A stretch of DNA of 64,000 bases, taken from the NCBI GenBank assembly GCA_045532055.1, contig JAZSFF010000007.1, forward strand, positions 1 to 64,000. The letters are read 5' to 3'. The notes beneath the pieces are model-generated. The model was not told the origin of the DNA. It saw only the letters and a program-made list of their open reading frames with translations, and ran no database searches. Every line of letters begins with the position of its first letter. Position 1 is the stretch's first letter. The stretch comes from SIG440 sp045532055. GTDB taxonomy: Bacteria; Bacillota; Clostridia; Monoglobales; Monoglobaceae. Both the position numbers and the translations under genes were made by a program. Positions 1 to 9,403 of the stretch are shown here, in pieces.

Positions 1-2
1 CT

Positions 3-497
3 AATAAGTTTTTGAACAACGAAACTATTGACTGTCATACTGCCAACAGAATGAGCGCCGGAATCAAGGGTTGTACATTCGGATGCCTTGGATTTGGCTC
101 TTGCGTTTCAAAATGTCAGTTTGATGCCATCAGTATCCAAAACGGCATTGCTGTGGTTGACCATGAGAAGTGCACAAACTGCGGTGCGTGTATTGCTGAA
201 TGTCCCAGAGGCGTTATAACTCGGATACCTTACCGCTCAAAGGCGGTGGTAGTTTGTTCATCAAAGGCACCGGGGAAAGAAACACGTCAGGTTTGTAATG
301 TTGGATGTATCGGCTGCGGAATTTGTGCCAAGAATTGTGAAAGTGAAGCGATTACGGTGGAAAACAACCTTGCCCGTGTTGACGGAACCAAGTGTACCGG
401 ATGCGGTGTTTGTGTTGAAAAGTGTCCCAGAAAGATAATCAGTCTTATAAAAACTAATGACGAAGTTAAGGTTGCTGTGACAGTTGAAGAAGTATAA
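3..497 (+). CDS. rnfB: RnfB, C-terminal part (5' end outside the window)
   Basis: Iron-sulfur subunit of the membrane Rnf complex, which couples ferredoxin and NAD to an ion gradient. The frame is open to the left edge, so this is the C-terminal portion of a longer protein. What is visible is cysteine-rich: a GC-x3-C-x5-C-x3-C cluster near the start (the RnfB 4Fe-4S domain end), then ferredoxin motifs CTNCGACIAECP, CNVGCIGCGICAKNC and CTGCGVCVEKCP. A TTG at 12 is not a real start because the conserved domain continues upstream of it. It is presumably the last gene of an rnf operon, with a weak hairpin following. Family identity is secure from the cluster spacing; coupling-ion specificity cannot be read here. 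Confidence 0.9.
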   Translation, partial: NKFLNNETIDCHTANRMSAGIKGCTFGCLGFGSCVSKCQFDAISIQNGIAVVDHEKCTNCGACIAECPRGVITRIPYRSKAVVVCSSKAPGKETRQVCNVGCIGCGICAKNCESEAITVENNLARVDGTKCTGCGVCVEKCPRKIISLIKTNDEVKVAVTVEEV

Positions 498-503
498 AAC
501 AAG

Positions 504-532
504 AGACCCCTGGTATATTTCGGGGGTCTTTA
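504..532 (+). terminator. Weak terminator-like hairpin after rnfB
   Basis: The arms AGACCCC and GGGGTCT (504-510 and 523-529) can form a 7-bp stem 7 bases after the rnfB stop. The T-tract behind it is short, so termination may be inefficient. Confidence 0.5.
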
Positions 533-639
533 TGCTTCAAAACCATTGTAAAAAGACTGAGAAAAATGAGAATCTTCCTTATTATATATAATATATAAAA
601 AATGGTCAAAAAATATTAGAAAAAATTTTAAAAAAGTAC

Positions 640-669
640 TTGACTTTTGTTGCAAGACTATAGTATAAT
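640..669 (+). promoter_or_regulatory. Promoter of the S10/spc ribosomal protein operon
   Basis: TTGACT (640-645), an 18-base spacer and TATAAT (664-669) match a housekeeping sigma promoter. It is the only good promoter seen between rnfB and rpsJ, and would give a leader of about 300 bases before the rpsJ start at 976. Confidence 0.8.
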
Positions 670-857
670 ATTGGAGCGTGACAAAGACATACGATGATTC
701 CGGAGGTAGCAAACCCTTGATAAATCAAGGGATTTGGAAATTTCGGAGGAGATTGTCCGGTTTTCAAAACAGGGCGGAAGGTCACACTTCTAAATTGAAT
801 ACAGCAAGGATTTTGGGCTCAGTATGCTGATGGGCTCGGATTGTGTTGTGTTTTATG

Positions 858-911
858 CCCCGAAACCGCATCTTTGTGAAAGCAAAAATAGAGGTTCGGG
901 TTTTATTATTT
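858..911 (+). terminator. Candidate attenuator in the rpsJ leader
   Basis: CCCGAAACC (859-867) pairs with GGTTCGGG (893-900) with one bulged A, and is followed directly by TTTTATTATTT. This is terminator-like and sits inside the leader rather than after a gene, so it could be a conditional terminator for the S10 operon. An alternative antiterminator pairing was not resolved by eye. Confidence 0.45.
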
Positions 912-917
912 AGCTGT

Positions 918-941
918 GCGAAACGCCCGGCACAGCGTAAG
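918..941 (+). repeat. 24-bp leader motif, copy 1
   Basis: The motif GCGAAACGCCCGG, three variable bases, then AGCGTAAG occurs here 35 bases before the rpsJ start and again at 6632-6655 before rplX, with two mismatches in 24. GCG-AAA-CGC inside it can form a mini-hairpin, and here flanking GCTGTGC/GCACAGC adds an outer stem. No known element was recognised. Confidence 0.7.
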
Positions 942-975
942 AAAATCAAAAGTAATTTTTGAAGGAGGGTACAAC

Positions 976-1284
976 ATGGCAGCTGAGAAAATCAGAATCA
1001 GACTCAAGGCGTACGATCACAATCTTATCGACCAGAGTGCCGAGAAAATTGTTGAAACAGCCAAGAGAACAGGAGCTAAGGTTTCAGGACCTATCCCGCT
1101 CCCCACAAAGAAGGAAGTCGTTACAATCCTCAGAGCGGTTCACAAGTATAAGGACAGCCGTGAGCAGTTCGAACTGAGAACTCACAAGAGATTGATCGAC
1201 GTTTTGGCTCCCAACGCCAAGACAATTGACGCACTTAAGCACCTTGATTTGCCGGCAGGTGTAGACATCGAACTCAAAATATAG
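976..1284 (+). CDS. rpsJ: 30S ribosomal protein S10
   Basis: Protein of the 30S head; in enterobacteria S10 also acts as NusE in antitermination. The 102-residue product starts at ATG 976 behind GAAGGAGG (961-968). An in-frame GTG at 916 would add 20 residues (including [10 protein letters not shown]) that do not belong to the family and lie within the leader motif, so it was rejected. First gene of the S10 operon, followed by a 113-base gap before rplC. Length and sequence are normal for S10. Confidence 0.97.
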   Translation: MAAEKIRIRLKAYDHNLIDQSAEKIVETAKRTGAKVSGPIPLPTKKEVVTILRAVHKYKDSREQFELRTHKRLIDVLAPNAKTIDALKHLDLPAGVDIELKI

Positions 1285-1397
1285 TTTGAGAGATATCCGG
1301 TAAGAAAAATTTTGGTCATGTTGGCGAAGTTTCGTCAACCAATAACCCGCATGTATGTTTGAAATCAAACCGATGCGTGTGAATAGGAGGAAAAATT
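1285..1397 (+). other. rpsJ-rplC spacer with hairpins
   Basis: The spacer contains TTGGCGAA/TTCGTCAA and a compound hairpin with GCAT/ATGC outside and GTTTGA/TCAAAC inside, ending just before the rplC ribosome binding site TAGGAGG. No coding frame is seen. Function is unknown; it could be an RNA processing site or a regulatory structure. Confidence 0.4.
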
Positions 1398-2033
1398 ATG
1401 AAAAAAGCAATCTTAGGCAAAAAGCTTGGTATGACTCAGATTTTTGCAGAAGACGGTACACTCATTCCTGTTACAGTTATTGAAGCAGGTCCCTGCAGTG
1501 TGGTTCAGAAGAAAACAGCCGAAGTTGACGGTTACGTTGCTGTTCAGGTTGGTTTCGAGGACAAGAAAGAAAAGAATGTAAACAAGCCTATGAAAGGACA
1601 CTTTGCTAAAGCTGGTGTTGCTCCCAAGAGATACCTCAGAGAGTTCAAGCTCGAAGGTGCAGCAGATATGAACGTTGGCGACGAAATCAAAGTTGACGTT
1701 TTTGCAGAAGGCGACATACTTGATGTTACTGGTACAAGCAAAGGTCATGGATATGCAGGCACAATCAAGAGATGGGGCACACACAGAGGTCCTATGTCTC
1801 ATGGTAGCCATTATCACAGAGGCCCCGGTTCATTGGGTGCTTGTTCATCACCATCACGTGTGTTCAAGGGTAAGAGACTTCCCGGTCACTATGGTGTTGA
1901 CAAGGTTACAATTCAGAACCTCAGTCTTGTGAAGATAGATACAGAACGCAACCTTCTTTTGGTTAAGGGCTCAGTTCCCGGACCTAAGGGCGGATTGCTG
2001 GTGGTTAAAAACGCAGTTAAGGCTAATGCCTAA
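1398..2033 (+). CDS. rplC: 50S ribosomal protein L3
   Basis: Large-subunit protein whose long loop reaches towards the peptidyl-transferase centre. The 211-residue length is usual. The conserved central stretch around residues 115-150 ([20 protein letters not shown] and the following [10 protein letters not shown]) is present. Starts at ATG 1398 after TAGGAGG. Followed by rplD after 25 bases, the standard S10-operon order. Confidence 0.98.
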   Translation: MKKAILGKKLGMTQIFAEDGTLIPVTVIEAGPCSVVQKKTAEVDGYVAVQVGFEDKKEKNVNKPMKGHFAKAGVAPKRYLREFKLEGAADMNVGDEIKVDVFAEGDILDVTGTSKGHGYAGTIKRWGTHRGPMSHGSHYHRGPGSLGACSSPSRVFKGKRLPGHYGVDKVTIQNLSLVKIDTERNLLLVKGSVPGPKGGLLVVKNAVKANA

Positions 2034-2058
2034 ACCTAAAGAGAGGAGGATTTAAGAT

Positions 2059-2682
2059 ATGCCTACAGTAGCTTTATATAACACAGCCGGTAAGCAGGTT
2101 GGTGATATAGAATTGAATGAAAACGTGTTTGGCGTAGAGGTTAGACCTGACGTTATGCACGAAGTAGTAGTAAACTACTTAGCAAATCAGAGACAGGGCA
2201 CACAGAGCACCAAAACCCGTACAGAAGTAAGCGGCGGCGGAATCAAGCCCTGGAGACAGAAAGGTACAGGACGTGCAAGACAGGGTAGTATCCGTGCTCC
2301 ACAGTGGGTTGGCGGTGGTGTAGCCCTCGGTCCTAAGCCTAGAGATTACAGATATGCTGTTAACAAAAAGGTTAGAAGACTTGCTCTTAAGTCTGCTTTG
2401 TCTTCAAAGGTTATTGACAACGATATCATCGTTTTGGAAGACCTTAAGCTGGACGAAATCAAGACAAGCAAGATGGCAGAAATTCTGGCTAATCTTGGAG
2501 TAACAGAAAAGGCACTTATCGTTCTCGCTGACAACGACACAAACGTTGTTCTTTCAGCAAGAAACATCAAGGGTGTTGACACAACATTTGTTGGTGCAAT
2601 CAACACATACGAAGTGCTGAAGTCTACAAAATGCATCATCACTAAAGATGCAGCCTTAAAACTCGAGGAGGTGTACGCATAA
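2059..2682 (+). CDS. rplD: 50S ribosomal protein L4 (L1e family)
   Basis: Binds 23S rRNA with a globular domain and sends a basic loop into the exit tunnel. The loop is visible at about residues 72-95 ([20 protein letters not shown]). The 207-residue length is normal. In enterobacteria L4 is the translational and transcriptional repressor of its own operon, which makes the long rpsJ leader a plausible target here, though that is inference. Its stop codon overlaps the rplW start by one base (TAATG). Confidence 0.98.
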   Translation: MPTVALYNTAGKQVGDIELNENVFGVEVRPDVMHEVVVNYLANQRQGTQSTKTRTEVSGGGIKPWRQKGTGRARQGSIRAPQWVGGGVALGPKPRDYRYAVNKKVRRLALKSALSSKVIDNDIIVLEDLKLDEIKTSKMAEILANLGVTEKALIVLADNDTNVVLSARNIKGVDTTFVGAINTYEVLKSTKCIITKDAALKLEEVYA

Positions 2683-2972
2683 TGAACTTAACCGCTCATG
2701 ATATTATAAAAAGACCTATTATAACAGAACAGAGTATGGATCAGGTTGCAGACAAAAAGTACACTTTTGAAGTTGCAAAGGATGCTAACAAAATCCAGAT
2801 TAAAAAAGCTGTTGAAGAAATATTCAAGGTAAAGGTTCAGAAAGTTACAACTATCAATTACGACGGAAAAGTTAAACGCATGGGCGTTCACATCGGTCGT
2901 AGAGCTGACTGGAAGAAAGCGGTTGTTAAGCTTACAGCAGACAGCAAGACAATTGATATCTTTGAGAACTAA
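2682..2972 (+). CDS. rplW: 50S ribosomal protein L23
   Basis: Tunnel-exit protein that forms the docking site for trigger factor and SRP. 96 residues, with the N-terminal [11 protein letters not shown] signature and the [17 protein letters not shown] segment. The ATG at 2682 shares its A with the rplD stop, so translation is probably coupled; the GAGGAGG binding site lies within the rplD 3' end. Confidence 0.97.
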   Translation: MNLTAHDIIKRPIITEQSMDQVADKKYTFEVAKDANKIQIKKAVEEIFKVKVQKVTTINYDGKVKRMGVHIGRRADWKKAVVKLTADSKTIDIFEN

Positions 2973-3008
2973 AAGCCACGAAAAATCGTAGATTAAGGAG
3001 ATGTAAAA

Positions 3009-3842
3009 ATGGGAATTAGAAAATATAATCCTACAACACCTTCGCTGCGTCAGATGACTGTTTCTACATTTGAGGAAATCGACAAGAAGGAGCCTGAAAG
3101 ATCACTTCTTCGTCCCCTTCACAGCAAAGCTGGTCGTAACTCTTACGGCAGAATAACAGTTAGACACCGCGGCGGCGGCACAAAGAGAAAATACAGAGTA
3201 ATCGATTTCAAGAGAAACAGAGACGGAATTCCCGCAACTGTTATCGCAATGGAATACGATCCTAACAGAAGTGCAAACATTGCATTGCTTCAGTATGAAG
3301 ACGGAGTTAAGACATATATAGTAGCTCCTGTAAGCCTCAAAAAAGGCGATGTAGTTTTGTCAGGCAAGGGTGCAGATATCAAGCCAGGTAACACACTTGA
3401 AATCAACGACATCCCTGTTGGTACACTTATTTACAACATTGAACTTTATCCCGGCAAGGGTGGACAGCTGGTTCGTAGTGCTGGTGTTTTTGCACAGCTT
3501 ATGGCAAAAGAAAACGGCTACGCACAGGTTAGACTTCCATCCGGCGAAGTAAGACTGGTTCGTCTTGACTGTCGTGCAAGCATTGGTCAGGTTGGTAACA
3601 CCGATCATGAAAACATCAACCTCGGTAAAGCCGGCAGAAAACGTCACATGGGCTTCAGACCCACAGTTCGTGGTGTTGTTATGAACCCGAATGACCATCC
3701 TCATGGTGGTGGTGAAGGTAAGTCACCTATCGGTAGACCCTCACCTGTTACTCCTTGGGGTAAGCCTGCTCTTGGTTATAAGACAAGAGATAAGAAGAAC
3801 AAGACTGACAAGTTTATCGTTAAGCGTCGTAACGCGAAATAA
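3009..3842 (+). CDS. rplB: 50S ribosomal protein L2
   Basis: Essential for subunit joining and peptidyl-transferase assembly. 277 residues, normal length, with the conserved C-terminal region [14 protein letters not shown] and the basic tail typical of L2. RBS TAAGGAG precedes ATG 3009. Tight spacing to rpsS (18 bases) fits the canonical operon. Confidence 0.98.
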   Translation: MGIRKYNPTTPSLRQMTVSTFEEIDKKEPERSLLRPLHSKAGRNSYGRITVRHRGGGTKRKYRVIDFKRNRDGIPATVIAMEYDPNRSANIALLQYEDGVKTYIVAPVSLKKGDVVLSGKGADIKPGNTLEINDIPVGTLIYNIELYPGKGGQLVRSAGVFAQLMAKENGYAQVRLPSGEVRLVRLDCRASIGQVGNTDHENINLGKAGRKRHMGFRPTVRGVVMNPNDHPHGGGEGKSPIGRPSPVTPWGKPALGYKTRDKKNKTDKFIVKRRNAK

Positions 3843-3860
3843 TTTTAAGGAGGTTGCCTC

Positions 3861-4133
3861 ATGGGTCGTAGTATAAAAAAAGGACCTTTCGTTGAAGCAA
3901 AGCTCATTGCAAAGATTATAGCAATGAACGAGAAAAACGAAAAAGTCGTTGTAAAAACATGGTCAAGAGCATCTACTATATTCCCTGAAAAGGTTGGACA
4001 TACAATTGCAGTATATGACGGCAGAAAGCATGTTCCGGTTTATGTTACTGAGGACATGGTTGGTCATAAGCTTGGAGAATTCGCTCCAACCAGAACTTAT
4101 AAAGGTCATGCAGGTGCTAAAACTTCCAAGTAA
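3861..4133 (+). CDS. rpsS: 30S ribosomal protein S19
   Basis: 30S head protein that complexes with S13 near the A-site finger. 90 residues, slightly shorter than the usual 92-93 at the C-terminus. The [10 protein letters not shown] start and the [16 protein letters not shown] motif are intact. RBS AAGGAGG precedes ATG 3861. Confidence 0.97.
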   Translation: MGRSIKKGPFVEAKLIAKIIAMNEKNEKVVVKTWSRASTIFPEKVGHTIAVYDGRKHVPVYVTEDMVGHKLGEFAPTRTYKGHAGAKTSK

Positions 4134-4190
4134 TCTTTTAGATTTTATAGAAGTTTTCTGTGATATCAATAAGAAAGGAGCTGCAGAGCA

Positions 4191-4526
4191 ATGGAAGCAG
4201 TAGCAAAGGTTACACACGTACGTATCGCTCCCAGAAAGGTGCGTATAGTTATAGACTTAATAAGAAATAAGCCAGTTGGTGTAGCACTTGGTATTCTCAA
4301 GAACACACCTAAGGCTGCAAGCCCGGTTGTTGAAAAGTTGTTAAAGTCTGCTATGGCAAACGCTGAAAACAACCACAATATGAACGTTGAAAATCTTTAT
4401 ATTTCAGAAGTATTTGCTGATCAGGGCCCCACACTCAAGAGAGTACAGGCCAGAGCACAGGGACGTGCCTTCAGAATTAACAAGAAGACAAGTCACATTA
4501 CTTTGAAATTAAAGGAAAAGGAATAA
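4191..4526 (+). CDS. rplV: 50S ribosomal protein L22
   Basis: Lines the exit tunnel with a long beta hairpin. 111 residues, with [13 protein letters not shown] near the N-terminus and [15 protein letters not shown] in the hairpin region where macrolide-affecting changes map in other species. RBS AAAGGAG before ATG 4191. Standard operon position. Confidence 0.97.
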   Translation: MEAVAKVTHVRIAPRKVRIVIDLIRNKPVGVALGILKNTPKAASPVVEKLLKSAMANAENNHNMNVENLYISEVFADQGPTLKRVQARAQGRAFRINKKTSHITLKLKEKE

Positions 4527-4550
4527 TCTTGAAAAAGGAGGTAATTTAGC

Positions 4551-5240
4551 ATGGGTCAGAAAGTTAATCCCCACGGTATCCGAGTTGGTATTATTAAAGA
4601 TTGGGATTCACGTTGGTACGCTGACAAAAAGAGCTACGGCGATAATCTTGTAGAAGATTATAACTTGAGAGCATTCCTTAAGAAAAAGCTCTTCTTGGCC
4701 GGAGTTGATAAAATCGAAATAGAAAAGTTTGCAAATAAAATCCGTCTTTCTATCCACGCTGCAAAGCCAGGTATCGTTATCGGTAAAGGCGGCAGTGAAA
4801 TCGACAAGCTTAAGAAGGAAGTTGAAACACTTACAGGCAAGTCTGTTATCCTTAATGTAATTGAGGTAAAGACACCCGATTTGTGTGCACAGCTGGTTGC
4901 TGAAAACATCGCTTCACAGCTTGAAAGACGTATTTCGTTCAGAAAGGCTATGAAACAGTGCATGGCAAGAACAATGAAGCTTGGTGCAAAAGGCATCAAG
5001 GCTGCAGTTTCAGGTCGTGTAGGCGGTGCAGAAATTGCTCGTACAGAACAGTATCACGAGGGCACTATTCCGCTTCAGACACTCAGAGCTGACATTGATT
5101 ATGGCTTTGCTGAAGCTGACACCACTTATGGTAAGCTTGGTGTTAAGGTTTGGATTTACAAAGGCGAAGTCCTTGCCGAAAGCAAGAATGTAAAGGAAGT
5201 TAAAGCTCCTGCCAGAAAAGCGGAAGGAGGAAAGAAATAA
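4551..5240 (+). CDS. rpsC: 30S ribosomal protein S3
   Basis: Forms part of the mRNA entry tunnel. 229 residues, beginning [13 protein letters not shown], with a type II KH domain whose [12 protein letters not shown] loop lies near residue 78. The C-terminal tail is basic and ends in a GGKK run. The stop overlaps the rplP ATG by one base, indicating coupled translation. Confidence 0.98.
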   Translation: MGQKVNPHGIRVGIIKDWDSRWYADKKSYGDNLVEDYNLRAFLKKKLFLAGVDKIEIEKFANKIRLSIHAAKPGIVIGKGGSEIDKLKKEVETLTGKSVILNVIEVKTPDLCAQLVAENIASQLERRISFRKAMKQCMARTMKLGAKGIKAAVSGRVGGAEIARTEQYHEGTIPLQTLRADIDYGFAEADTTYGKLGVKVWIYKGEVLAESKNVKEVKAPARKAEGGKK

Positions 5241-5671
5241 TGTTATCACCAAAAAGAGTTAAGTTTAGACGTGTTATGCGTGGTAGAATGAAGGGTAAGG
5301 CTTCTCGCGGTAACAAAGTTGTTTACGGTGAGTTCGGTCTTCAGGCTCAGTCACCAGCTTGGATTACAAGCAACCAGATTGAGGCTGCCCGTATTGCTAT
5401 GACACGTTATACAAAGAGAGGCGGTCAGGTTTGGATTAAGATATTCCCTGACAAGCCTGTAACAGAGAAACCCGCTGAAACTCGTATGGGTAGTGGTAAG
5501 GGTTCACCTGAATACTGGGTAGCAGTTGTTAAGCCCGGCAGAATATTATTTGAAATCGGCGGCGTAAGCGAAGAAGTAGCTCGTGAAGCTATGCGTCTTG
5601 CTATGCACAAGCTTCCTCTCAAATGTAAGTTTGTGAGAAAAGTCGATCAGGAAATGGAAGGTGAAATGTAA
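5240..5671 (+). CDS. rplP: 50S ribosomal protein L16
   Basis: Sits near the A-site tRNA elbow. 143 residues, starting [11 protein letters not shown], with the conserved [19 protein letters not shown] segment at about residues 75-93. ATG 5240 overlaps the rpsC stop; its own stop overlaps the rpmC ATG, so rpsC-rplP-rpmC form a one-base-overlap chain. Confidence 0.98.
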   Translation: MLSPKRVKFRRVMRGRMKGKASRGNKVVYGEFGLQAQSPAWITSNQIEAARIAMTRYTKRGGQVWIKIFPDKPVTEKPAETRMGSGKGSPEYWVAVVKPGRILFEIGGVSEEVAREAMRLAMHKLPLKCKFVRKVDQEMEGEM

Positions 5672-5883
5672 TGAAAATAAATGAGATCAGAGACCTTTCA
5701 GCACAGGAAATCGTTGATAAAATTCAGGACCTCAAAGAAGAACTTTTCAATCTTCGTTTTCAGAACGCAATGAACCAACTGGACAATCCCATGAGAATCG
5801 TTGCAGTTAAGAAGGATATTGCAAAGCTTAAGACGGTTTTGAAGGAACAAGAGCTTGGCCTTAATGCCAACATAAATAAATAG
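5671..5883 (+). CDS. rpmC: 50S ribosomal protein L29
   Basis: Small two-helix protein at the tunnel exit next to L23. 70 residues, with [20 protein letters not shown], the family hallmark. The start overlaps the rplP stop (TAATG). Confidence 0.97.
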   Translation: MKINEIRDLSAQEIVDKIQDLKEELFNLRFQNAMNQLDNPMRIVAVKKDIAKLKTVLKEQELGLNANINK

Positions 5884-5898
5884 GAGGTGTAAGGTCTT

Positions 5899-6159
5899 AT
5901 GGAAGAAAAACGTAATTACCGTAAAACCCGTGTAGGCGAAGTTATCAGTGACAAGATGGACAAAACTATCGTTGTTGCTATTAAAGACAGCGTTAAGCAC
6001 CCGGTTTACAAGAAGGTTATGAAGAACACCTACAAGCTGAAAGCACACGATGAAAACAACGAGTGTGGCATAGGCGATAAGGTTAGAGTTATGGAAACCA
6101 GACCTTTGTCAAAGGATAAGAGATGGAGACTGGTTGAAATCATCGAAAAGGCTAAATAA
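5899..6159 (+). CDS. rpsQ: 30S ribosomal protein S17
   Basis: Primary 16S rRNA-binding protein with an OB fold. 86 residues, containing [16 protein letters not shown] and the [16 protein letters not shown] end typical of S17. RBS TAGGAGGTG before ATG 5899. A 69-base gap follows before rplN. Confidence 0.97.
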   Translation: MEEKRNYRKTRVGEVISDKMDKTIVVAIKDSVKHPVYKKVMKNTYKLKAHDENNECGIGDKVRVMETRPLSKDKRWRLVEIIEKAK

Positions 6160-6228
6160 TTTAACCTATTCTTAATAAAGACGGTTTAAGTCTTAAATTG
6201 ATATCTTAAAGATAGGAGGAAATCCATT

Positions 6229-6597
6229 ATGGTACAACAGCAGACTTTGTTGAAGGTTGCTGACAACAGCGGTGCAAAAGAACTTATGTGCATTCGTGTT
6301 CTCGGTGGCTCATACAGACGTTATGGCAACATCGGCGACGTTATCGTGGCTTCTGTAAAGAAAGCAACACCCGGCGGTGCTGTTAAAAAAGGTGATGTTG
6401 TTAAAGCAGTTATAGTACGCTCAGTTCAGGGTGTTAAGAGAGCTGACGGCTCTAAAATCAGATTTGATGAAAACGCAGCAGTTATCATCAAGGACGACAA
6501 GACTCCCAGAGGAACTCGTATTTTTGGCCCAATCGCCAGAGAACTTCGTGAAAAAGAGTATATGAAAATCTTATCTCTTGCTCCAGAGGTTCTGTAA
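6229..6597 (+). CDS. rplN: 50S ribosomal protein L14
   Basis: Interface protein contacting 16S rRNA helix 14. 122 residues, the exact usual length, with [18 protein letters not shown] and the [14 protein letters not shown] signature. RBS TAGGAGG before ATG 6229. The downstream 118-base gap to rplX is unusual for this operon and holds the second leader-motif copy. Confidence 0.98.
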   Translation: MVQQQTLLKVADNSGAKELMCIRVLGGSYRRYGNIGDVIVASVKKATPGGAVKKGDVVKAVIVRSVQGVKRADGSKIRFDENAAVIIKDDKTPRGTRIFGPIARELREKEYMKILSLAPEVL

Positions 6598-6599
6598 AA

Positions 6600-6688
6600 A
6601 ATTTAAAACACAGAATTCTTTGTTCTTTTTGGCGAAACGCCCGGAAGAGCGTAAGAGTTCTCGGACAATTTTAAACACAGTAATTCCT
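6600..6688 (+). repeat. Imperfect direct repeats flanking leader motif
   Basis: Two imperfect 20-22 base direct repeats, at 6600-6619 and 6667-6688 (both containing AAACACAG followed by AATTC), flank a 47-base insert. The 24-bp leader motif lies inside that insert. The gap has no coding potential. Confidence 0.6.
6632..6655 (+). repeat. 24-bp leader motif, copy 2
   Basis: Same motif as 918-941 with two changes in the variable triplet. Here GGCG-AAA-CGCC forms a 4-bp mini-hairpin. It lies 60 bases upstream of the rplX start. Confidence 0.7.
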
Positions 6689-6715
6689 GAGTAAATTGCG
6701 AAAGGAGGAAGAAAC

Positions 6716-7042
6716 ATGAGTTTGAAAATGCATGTTAAGACCGGAGACAAGGTTGTAGTTCTTTCAGGTAAGGACAAGAGCAAGAAAGGTAAAGTATTGT
6801 CAGTTAATCCTTTGAAGCGTACAGTTATTGTTGAAGGTGTTTCAGTTGCAACAAAGCACAAGAAACCACGTCGTATGGGCGAAGCTGGTGGTATAATCAA
6901 CCAGGAAACTCCCATATACGCAAGCAAGGTAATGAATATCTGCGGCAAGTGCGGAGCTGCTACAAGAGTTGGCAGAAAGGTTCTGGAGGACGGAACACAC
7001 GTTCGTTACTGCAAGAAATGTGGAGAGACATTTGCTGAATAA
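6716..7042 (+). CDS. rplX: 50S ribosomal protein L24
   Basis: Assembly-initiator protein of the 50S subunit. 108 residues, KOW motif at the N-terminus (KTGDKVVVLSGKDKSKKGKV) and the RTVIVEGVSVATKHKKP segment. The C-terminus has CGKC and CKKC pairs, a likely zinc ribbon seen in many bacterial L24 proteins. RBS AAAGGAGGA precedes ATG 6716. Confidence 0.97.
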   Translation: MSLKMHVKTGDKVVVLSGKDKSKKGKVLSVNPLKRTVIVEGVSVATKHKKPRRMGEAGGIINQETPIYASKVMNICGKCGAATRVGRKVLEDGTHVRYCKKCGETFAE

Positions 7043-7072
7043 TAAAGTATTTGCGAAAGGAGGTAAGGTATA

Positions 7073-7609
7073 ATGCGACTTGAAGAACGTTATACAAAAG
7101 AAATTAAGGACGCTTTGATGAAGAAATTCGAATACAAGAGCGTTATGCAGATTCCTAAGCTTGACAAAGTTGTTATCAACATCGGTTTGGGTGAAGCAAA
7201 AGAAAATTCTAAAGCTATTGATTACGCTATGAACGATCTCGCTTTGATTACAGGTCAGAAGCCTATCATCACAAAGGCAAGAAAGTCTGTAGCTCAGTTT
7301 AAAGTCAGAGAAGGTATGAACATCGGTTGTAAGGTAACTCTGAGAGGTGCTAAGATGTACGAGTTTGTTGACAGACTGTTCAACGCAGCACTCCCACGTG
7401 TTCGTGACTTCAGAGGTATCAACCCCAATTCCTTCGACGGCAGAGGTAACTATTCACTGGGTATTAAGGAACAGCTTATTTTCCCTGAAATAGATTACGA
7501 TAAGATTGATAAAATCCGTGGTATGGATATCATCTTTGTTACAACAGCACAGAACGATGAAGAAGCACGTGAGCTTCTTACACTCATGGGAGCACCTTTC
7601 ACAAAATAA
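7073..7609 (+). CDS. rplE: 50S ribosomal protein L5
   Basis: Binds 5S rRNA and contacts S13 across the subunit bridge. 178 residues, with [34 protein letters not shown] and the [17 protein letters not shown] end. RBS AAAGGAGGT precedes ATG 7073. Position between rplX and the S14 gene is canonical. Confidence 0.98.
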   Translation: MRLEERYTKEIKDALMKKFEYKSVMQIPKLDKVVINIGLGEAKENSKAIDYAMNDLALITGQKPIITKARKSVAQFKVREGMNIGCKVTLRGAKMYEFVDRLFNAALPRVRDFRGINPNSFDGRGNYSLGIKEQLIFPEIDYDKIDKIRGMDIIFVTTAQNDEEARELLTLMGAPFTK

Positions 7610-7681
7610 GAGTGTTTCCGGTGTGAATTGTAGAAAGACAATATCCGGTTAAAGTCTCAGAAATGGAGGAGATTAAAGCAT

Positions 7682-7867
7682 ATGGCAAAAAAAGCTATGG
7701 TTATAAAACAGCAAAGAGAACAGAAGTACTCTACTCGTGAATATAACAGATGCAAAATCTGCGGAAGACCCCATGCTTACCTTCGTAAGTTCGGTATCTG
7801 CAGAATCTGCTTCCGCGAGCTCGCCTACAAAGGTCAGATCCCCGGAGTTAAGAAAGCATCCTGGTAA
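7682..7867 (+). CDS. rpsZ: 30S ribosomal protein S14, zinc-binding type Z
   Basis: 61-residue short form with two CxxC pairs ([20 protein letters not shown]) that bind zinc; the long C-minus form is 89-101 residues. Start ATG 7682 behind ATGGAGG. Only the zinc form is visible in this window, so zinc-starvation replacement by a paralogue cannot be judged. Confidence 0.97.
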   Translation: MAKKAMVIKQQREQKYSTREYNRCKICGRPHAYLRKFGICRICFRELAYKGQIPGVKKASW

Positions 7868-7984
7868 TATACAGATTGTTCTTTTTGAGAATTAAAAAAT
7901 TCAAGTAGGAGAGTCAAGTGGTTAATTAAATTGGATTCGGATAACCAAACTGACTCACAAAATCCGATAAAAAGGAGGATAAAT

Positions 7985-8383
7985 ATGCACATCACAGATC
8001 CAATAGCAGACATGCTAACAAGAATAAGAAATGCTAACAATCAGAGACATGCGACAGTTGATATTCCTGCATCAAACATGAAAAAGGCTATTGCAAAGAT
8101 TTTGCTTGATGAAGGATATGTAAAGAATGTTGAGTATATTGATGACAGCACACAGGGCGTAATCAGAGTTACACTTAAGTATGCTGAGAACAAGCAGAAA
8201 GTTCTCACAGGCCTTAAGAGAGTATCAAAGCCCGGCCTCAGAATATACGCATCAAAGGAAGAACTTCCGCAGGTACTCAAAGGATTGGGTATAGCTATTA
8301 TTTCTACATCTAAGGGAATTATGACAGACAAGGAAGCTCGTCGCCAGAACGTAGGCGGAGAAGTTCTCGCATTTATTTGGTAA
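7985..8383 (+). CDS. rpsH: 30S ribosomal protein S8
   Basis: Central-domain assembly protein; in E. coli it represses the spc operon. 132 residues from ATG 7985, which has AAAGGAGG just upstream. An in-frame ATT/TTG-type extension to 7931 ([10 protein letters not shown]) is not family sequence and lies in the spacer. [13 protein letters not shown] and [20 protein letters not shown] are intact. Confidence 0.98.
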   Translation: MHITDPIADMLTRIRNANNQRHATVDIPASNMKKAIAKILLDEGYVKNVEYIDDSTQGVIRVTLKYAENKQKVLTGLKRVSKPGLRIYASKEELPQVLKGLGIAIISTSKGIMTDKEARRQNVGGEVLAFIW

Positions 8384-8400
8384 GAAAGGAGGAAGATCAC

Positions 8401-8949
8401 ATGTCACGTATAGGAAAGCAGCCTATCACAATACCAGCTGGTGTTGATGTTACAATAGGCGCAAACAATGAAATCACAGTTAAAGGCGCAAAAGGTACTC
8501 TTGTTCAGACAATGTCTGCTGATATGATTATCAAGAAAGACGGCGACACAATCGTTGTTGAACGTCCTTCAGACGTAAAGGAACACAGAGCACTTCACGG
8601 CCTCACACGCACTCTTATTTCTAACATGGTTGTTGGCGTATCTGAAGGATACCAGAAACAGCTTGAAATCAACGGTGTTGGTTACAGAGCTGCAAAACAG
8701 GGCAACAAGCTTGTTATGAACCTTGGTTATTCACATCAGGTAGAGATGGAAGAAATCGATGGCATTAAAATCGATGTTCCTCAGCCTAACCAGATAATCA
8801 TTTCAGGTTATGATAAGCAGAAGGTTGGTCAGTTTGCCGCACAGGTAAGAGAAAAGAGACCGCCTGAACCTTATAAGGGTAAAGGTATCAAATACGTTGA
8901 TGAAGTTATCAGAAGAAAAGAAGGTAAGACAGGTGCTAAGAAGAAATAA
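8401..8949 (+). CDS. rplF: 50S ribosomal protein L6
   Basis: Two-domain rRNA-binding protein near the sarcin-ricin loop. 182 residues from ATG 8401 (RBS AAAGGAGG); the possible upstream extension (MVRKEEDH) overlaps rpsH and is not conserved. [14 protein letters not shown] and the C-terminal [15 protein letters not shown] signature are present. Confidence 0.98.
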   Translation: MSRIGKQPITIPAGVDVTIGANNEITVKGAKGTLVQTMSADMIIKKDGDTIVVERPSDVKEHRALHGLTRTLISNMVVGVSEGYQKQLEINGVGYRAAKQGNKLVMNLGYSHQVEMEEIDGIKIDVPQPNQIIISGYDKQKVGQFAAQVREKRPPEPYKGKGIKYVDEVIRRKEGKTGAKKK

Positions 8950-9040
8950 TAAATTTCTTCCCGTGCAAATGTTTGCAGCCTGAGATGATGACTCATTGCA
9001 GGTAGATTCTATACTAAACCGCAAGGAGGTGCAATTTAGA

Positions 9041-9403
9041 ATGATTAAAAGAAAAAATAGTGAAGAAGCGAGACGTGCAAGACACGCAAGAGTTCGTAAA
9101 AAGGTTTCAGGAACAGCTGAAACTCCCAGACTCTGCGTTTACAGAAGTCTCAAGAATATATATGCACAGATTATTGACGATACAACCGGCAAGACTTTGG
9201 TTTCAGCATCAACTTTGGATGCAGACCTCAAGGCTAACTACGGCGGCAACAAAGACGCAGCTAAAGCGGTTGGAATGTCTATTGCAAAGAAGGCCCTTGA
9301 CGCAAATATCAAGACTGTTGTTTTCGACAGAGGTGGATATGTTTATCACGGCAGAGTTGCAGAACTTGCAGCAGGTGCTCGTGAAGGCGGTTTGGAATTC
9401 TAA
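9041..9403 (+). CDS. rplR: 50S ribosomal protein L18
   Basis: 5S rRNA-binding protein. 120 residues from ATG 9041 behind CAAGGAGGTG; the longer frame from 8996 adds 15 non-conserved residues. [14 protein letters not shown] basic N-terminus and [21 protein letters not shown]-terminal signature are clear. Confidence 0.97.
   Translation: MIKRKNSEEARRARHARVRKKVSGTAETPRLCVYRSLKNIYAQIIDDTTGKTLVSASTLDADLKANYGGNKDAAKAVGMSIAKKALDANIKTVVFDRGGYVYHGRVAELAAGAREGGLEF

Larger units (their letters stand above)
677..975 (+). promoter_or_regulatory. Long structured leader of rpsJ operon
   Basis: About 300 bases between promoter and rpsJ hold no credible coding frame but several inverted repeats. CCCTTGA/TCAAGGG (714-720 and 725-731) makes a perfect 7-bp hairpin, and a terminator-like hairpin lies at 858-911. 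GCTGTGC/GCACAGC (913-919 and 929-935) can pair around the 24-bp motif described separately. The arrangement suggests autogenous or attenuation control by a ribosomal protein (L4 regulates S10 operons in enterobacteria), but the ligand is inference. Confidence 0.5.

Noticed and set aside
652..663. 12-base identity with 16272-16283 (GCAAGACTATAG)
   Set aside because: Repeats of 12 bases are expected by chance in 64 kb, and the contexts differ.
916..975. N-terminal extension of rpsJ from a GTG at 916
   Set aside because: The extra 20 residues are not S10-like and overlap the duplicated leader motif; the strong binding site fits ATG 976.
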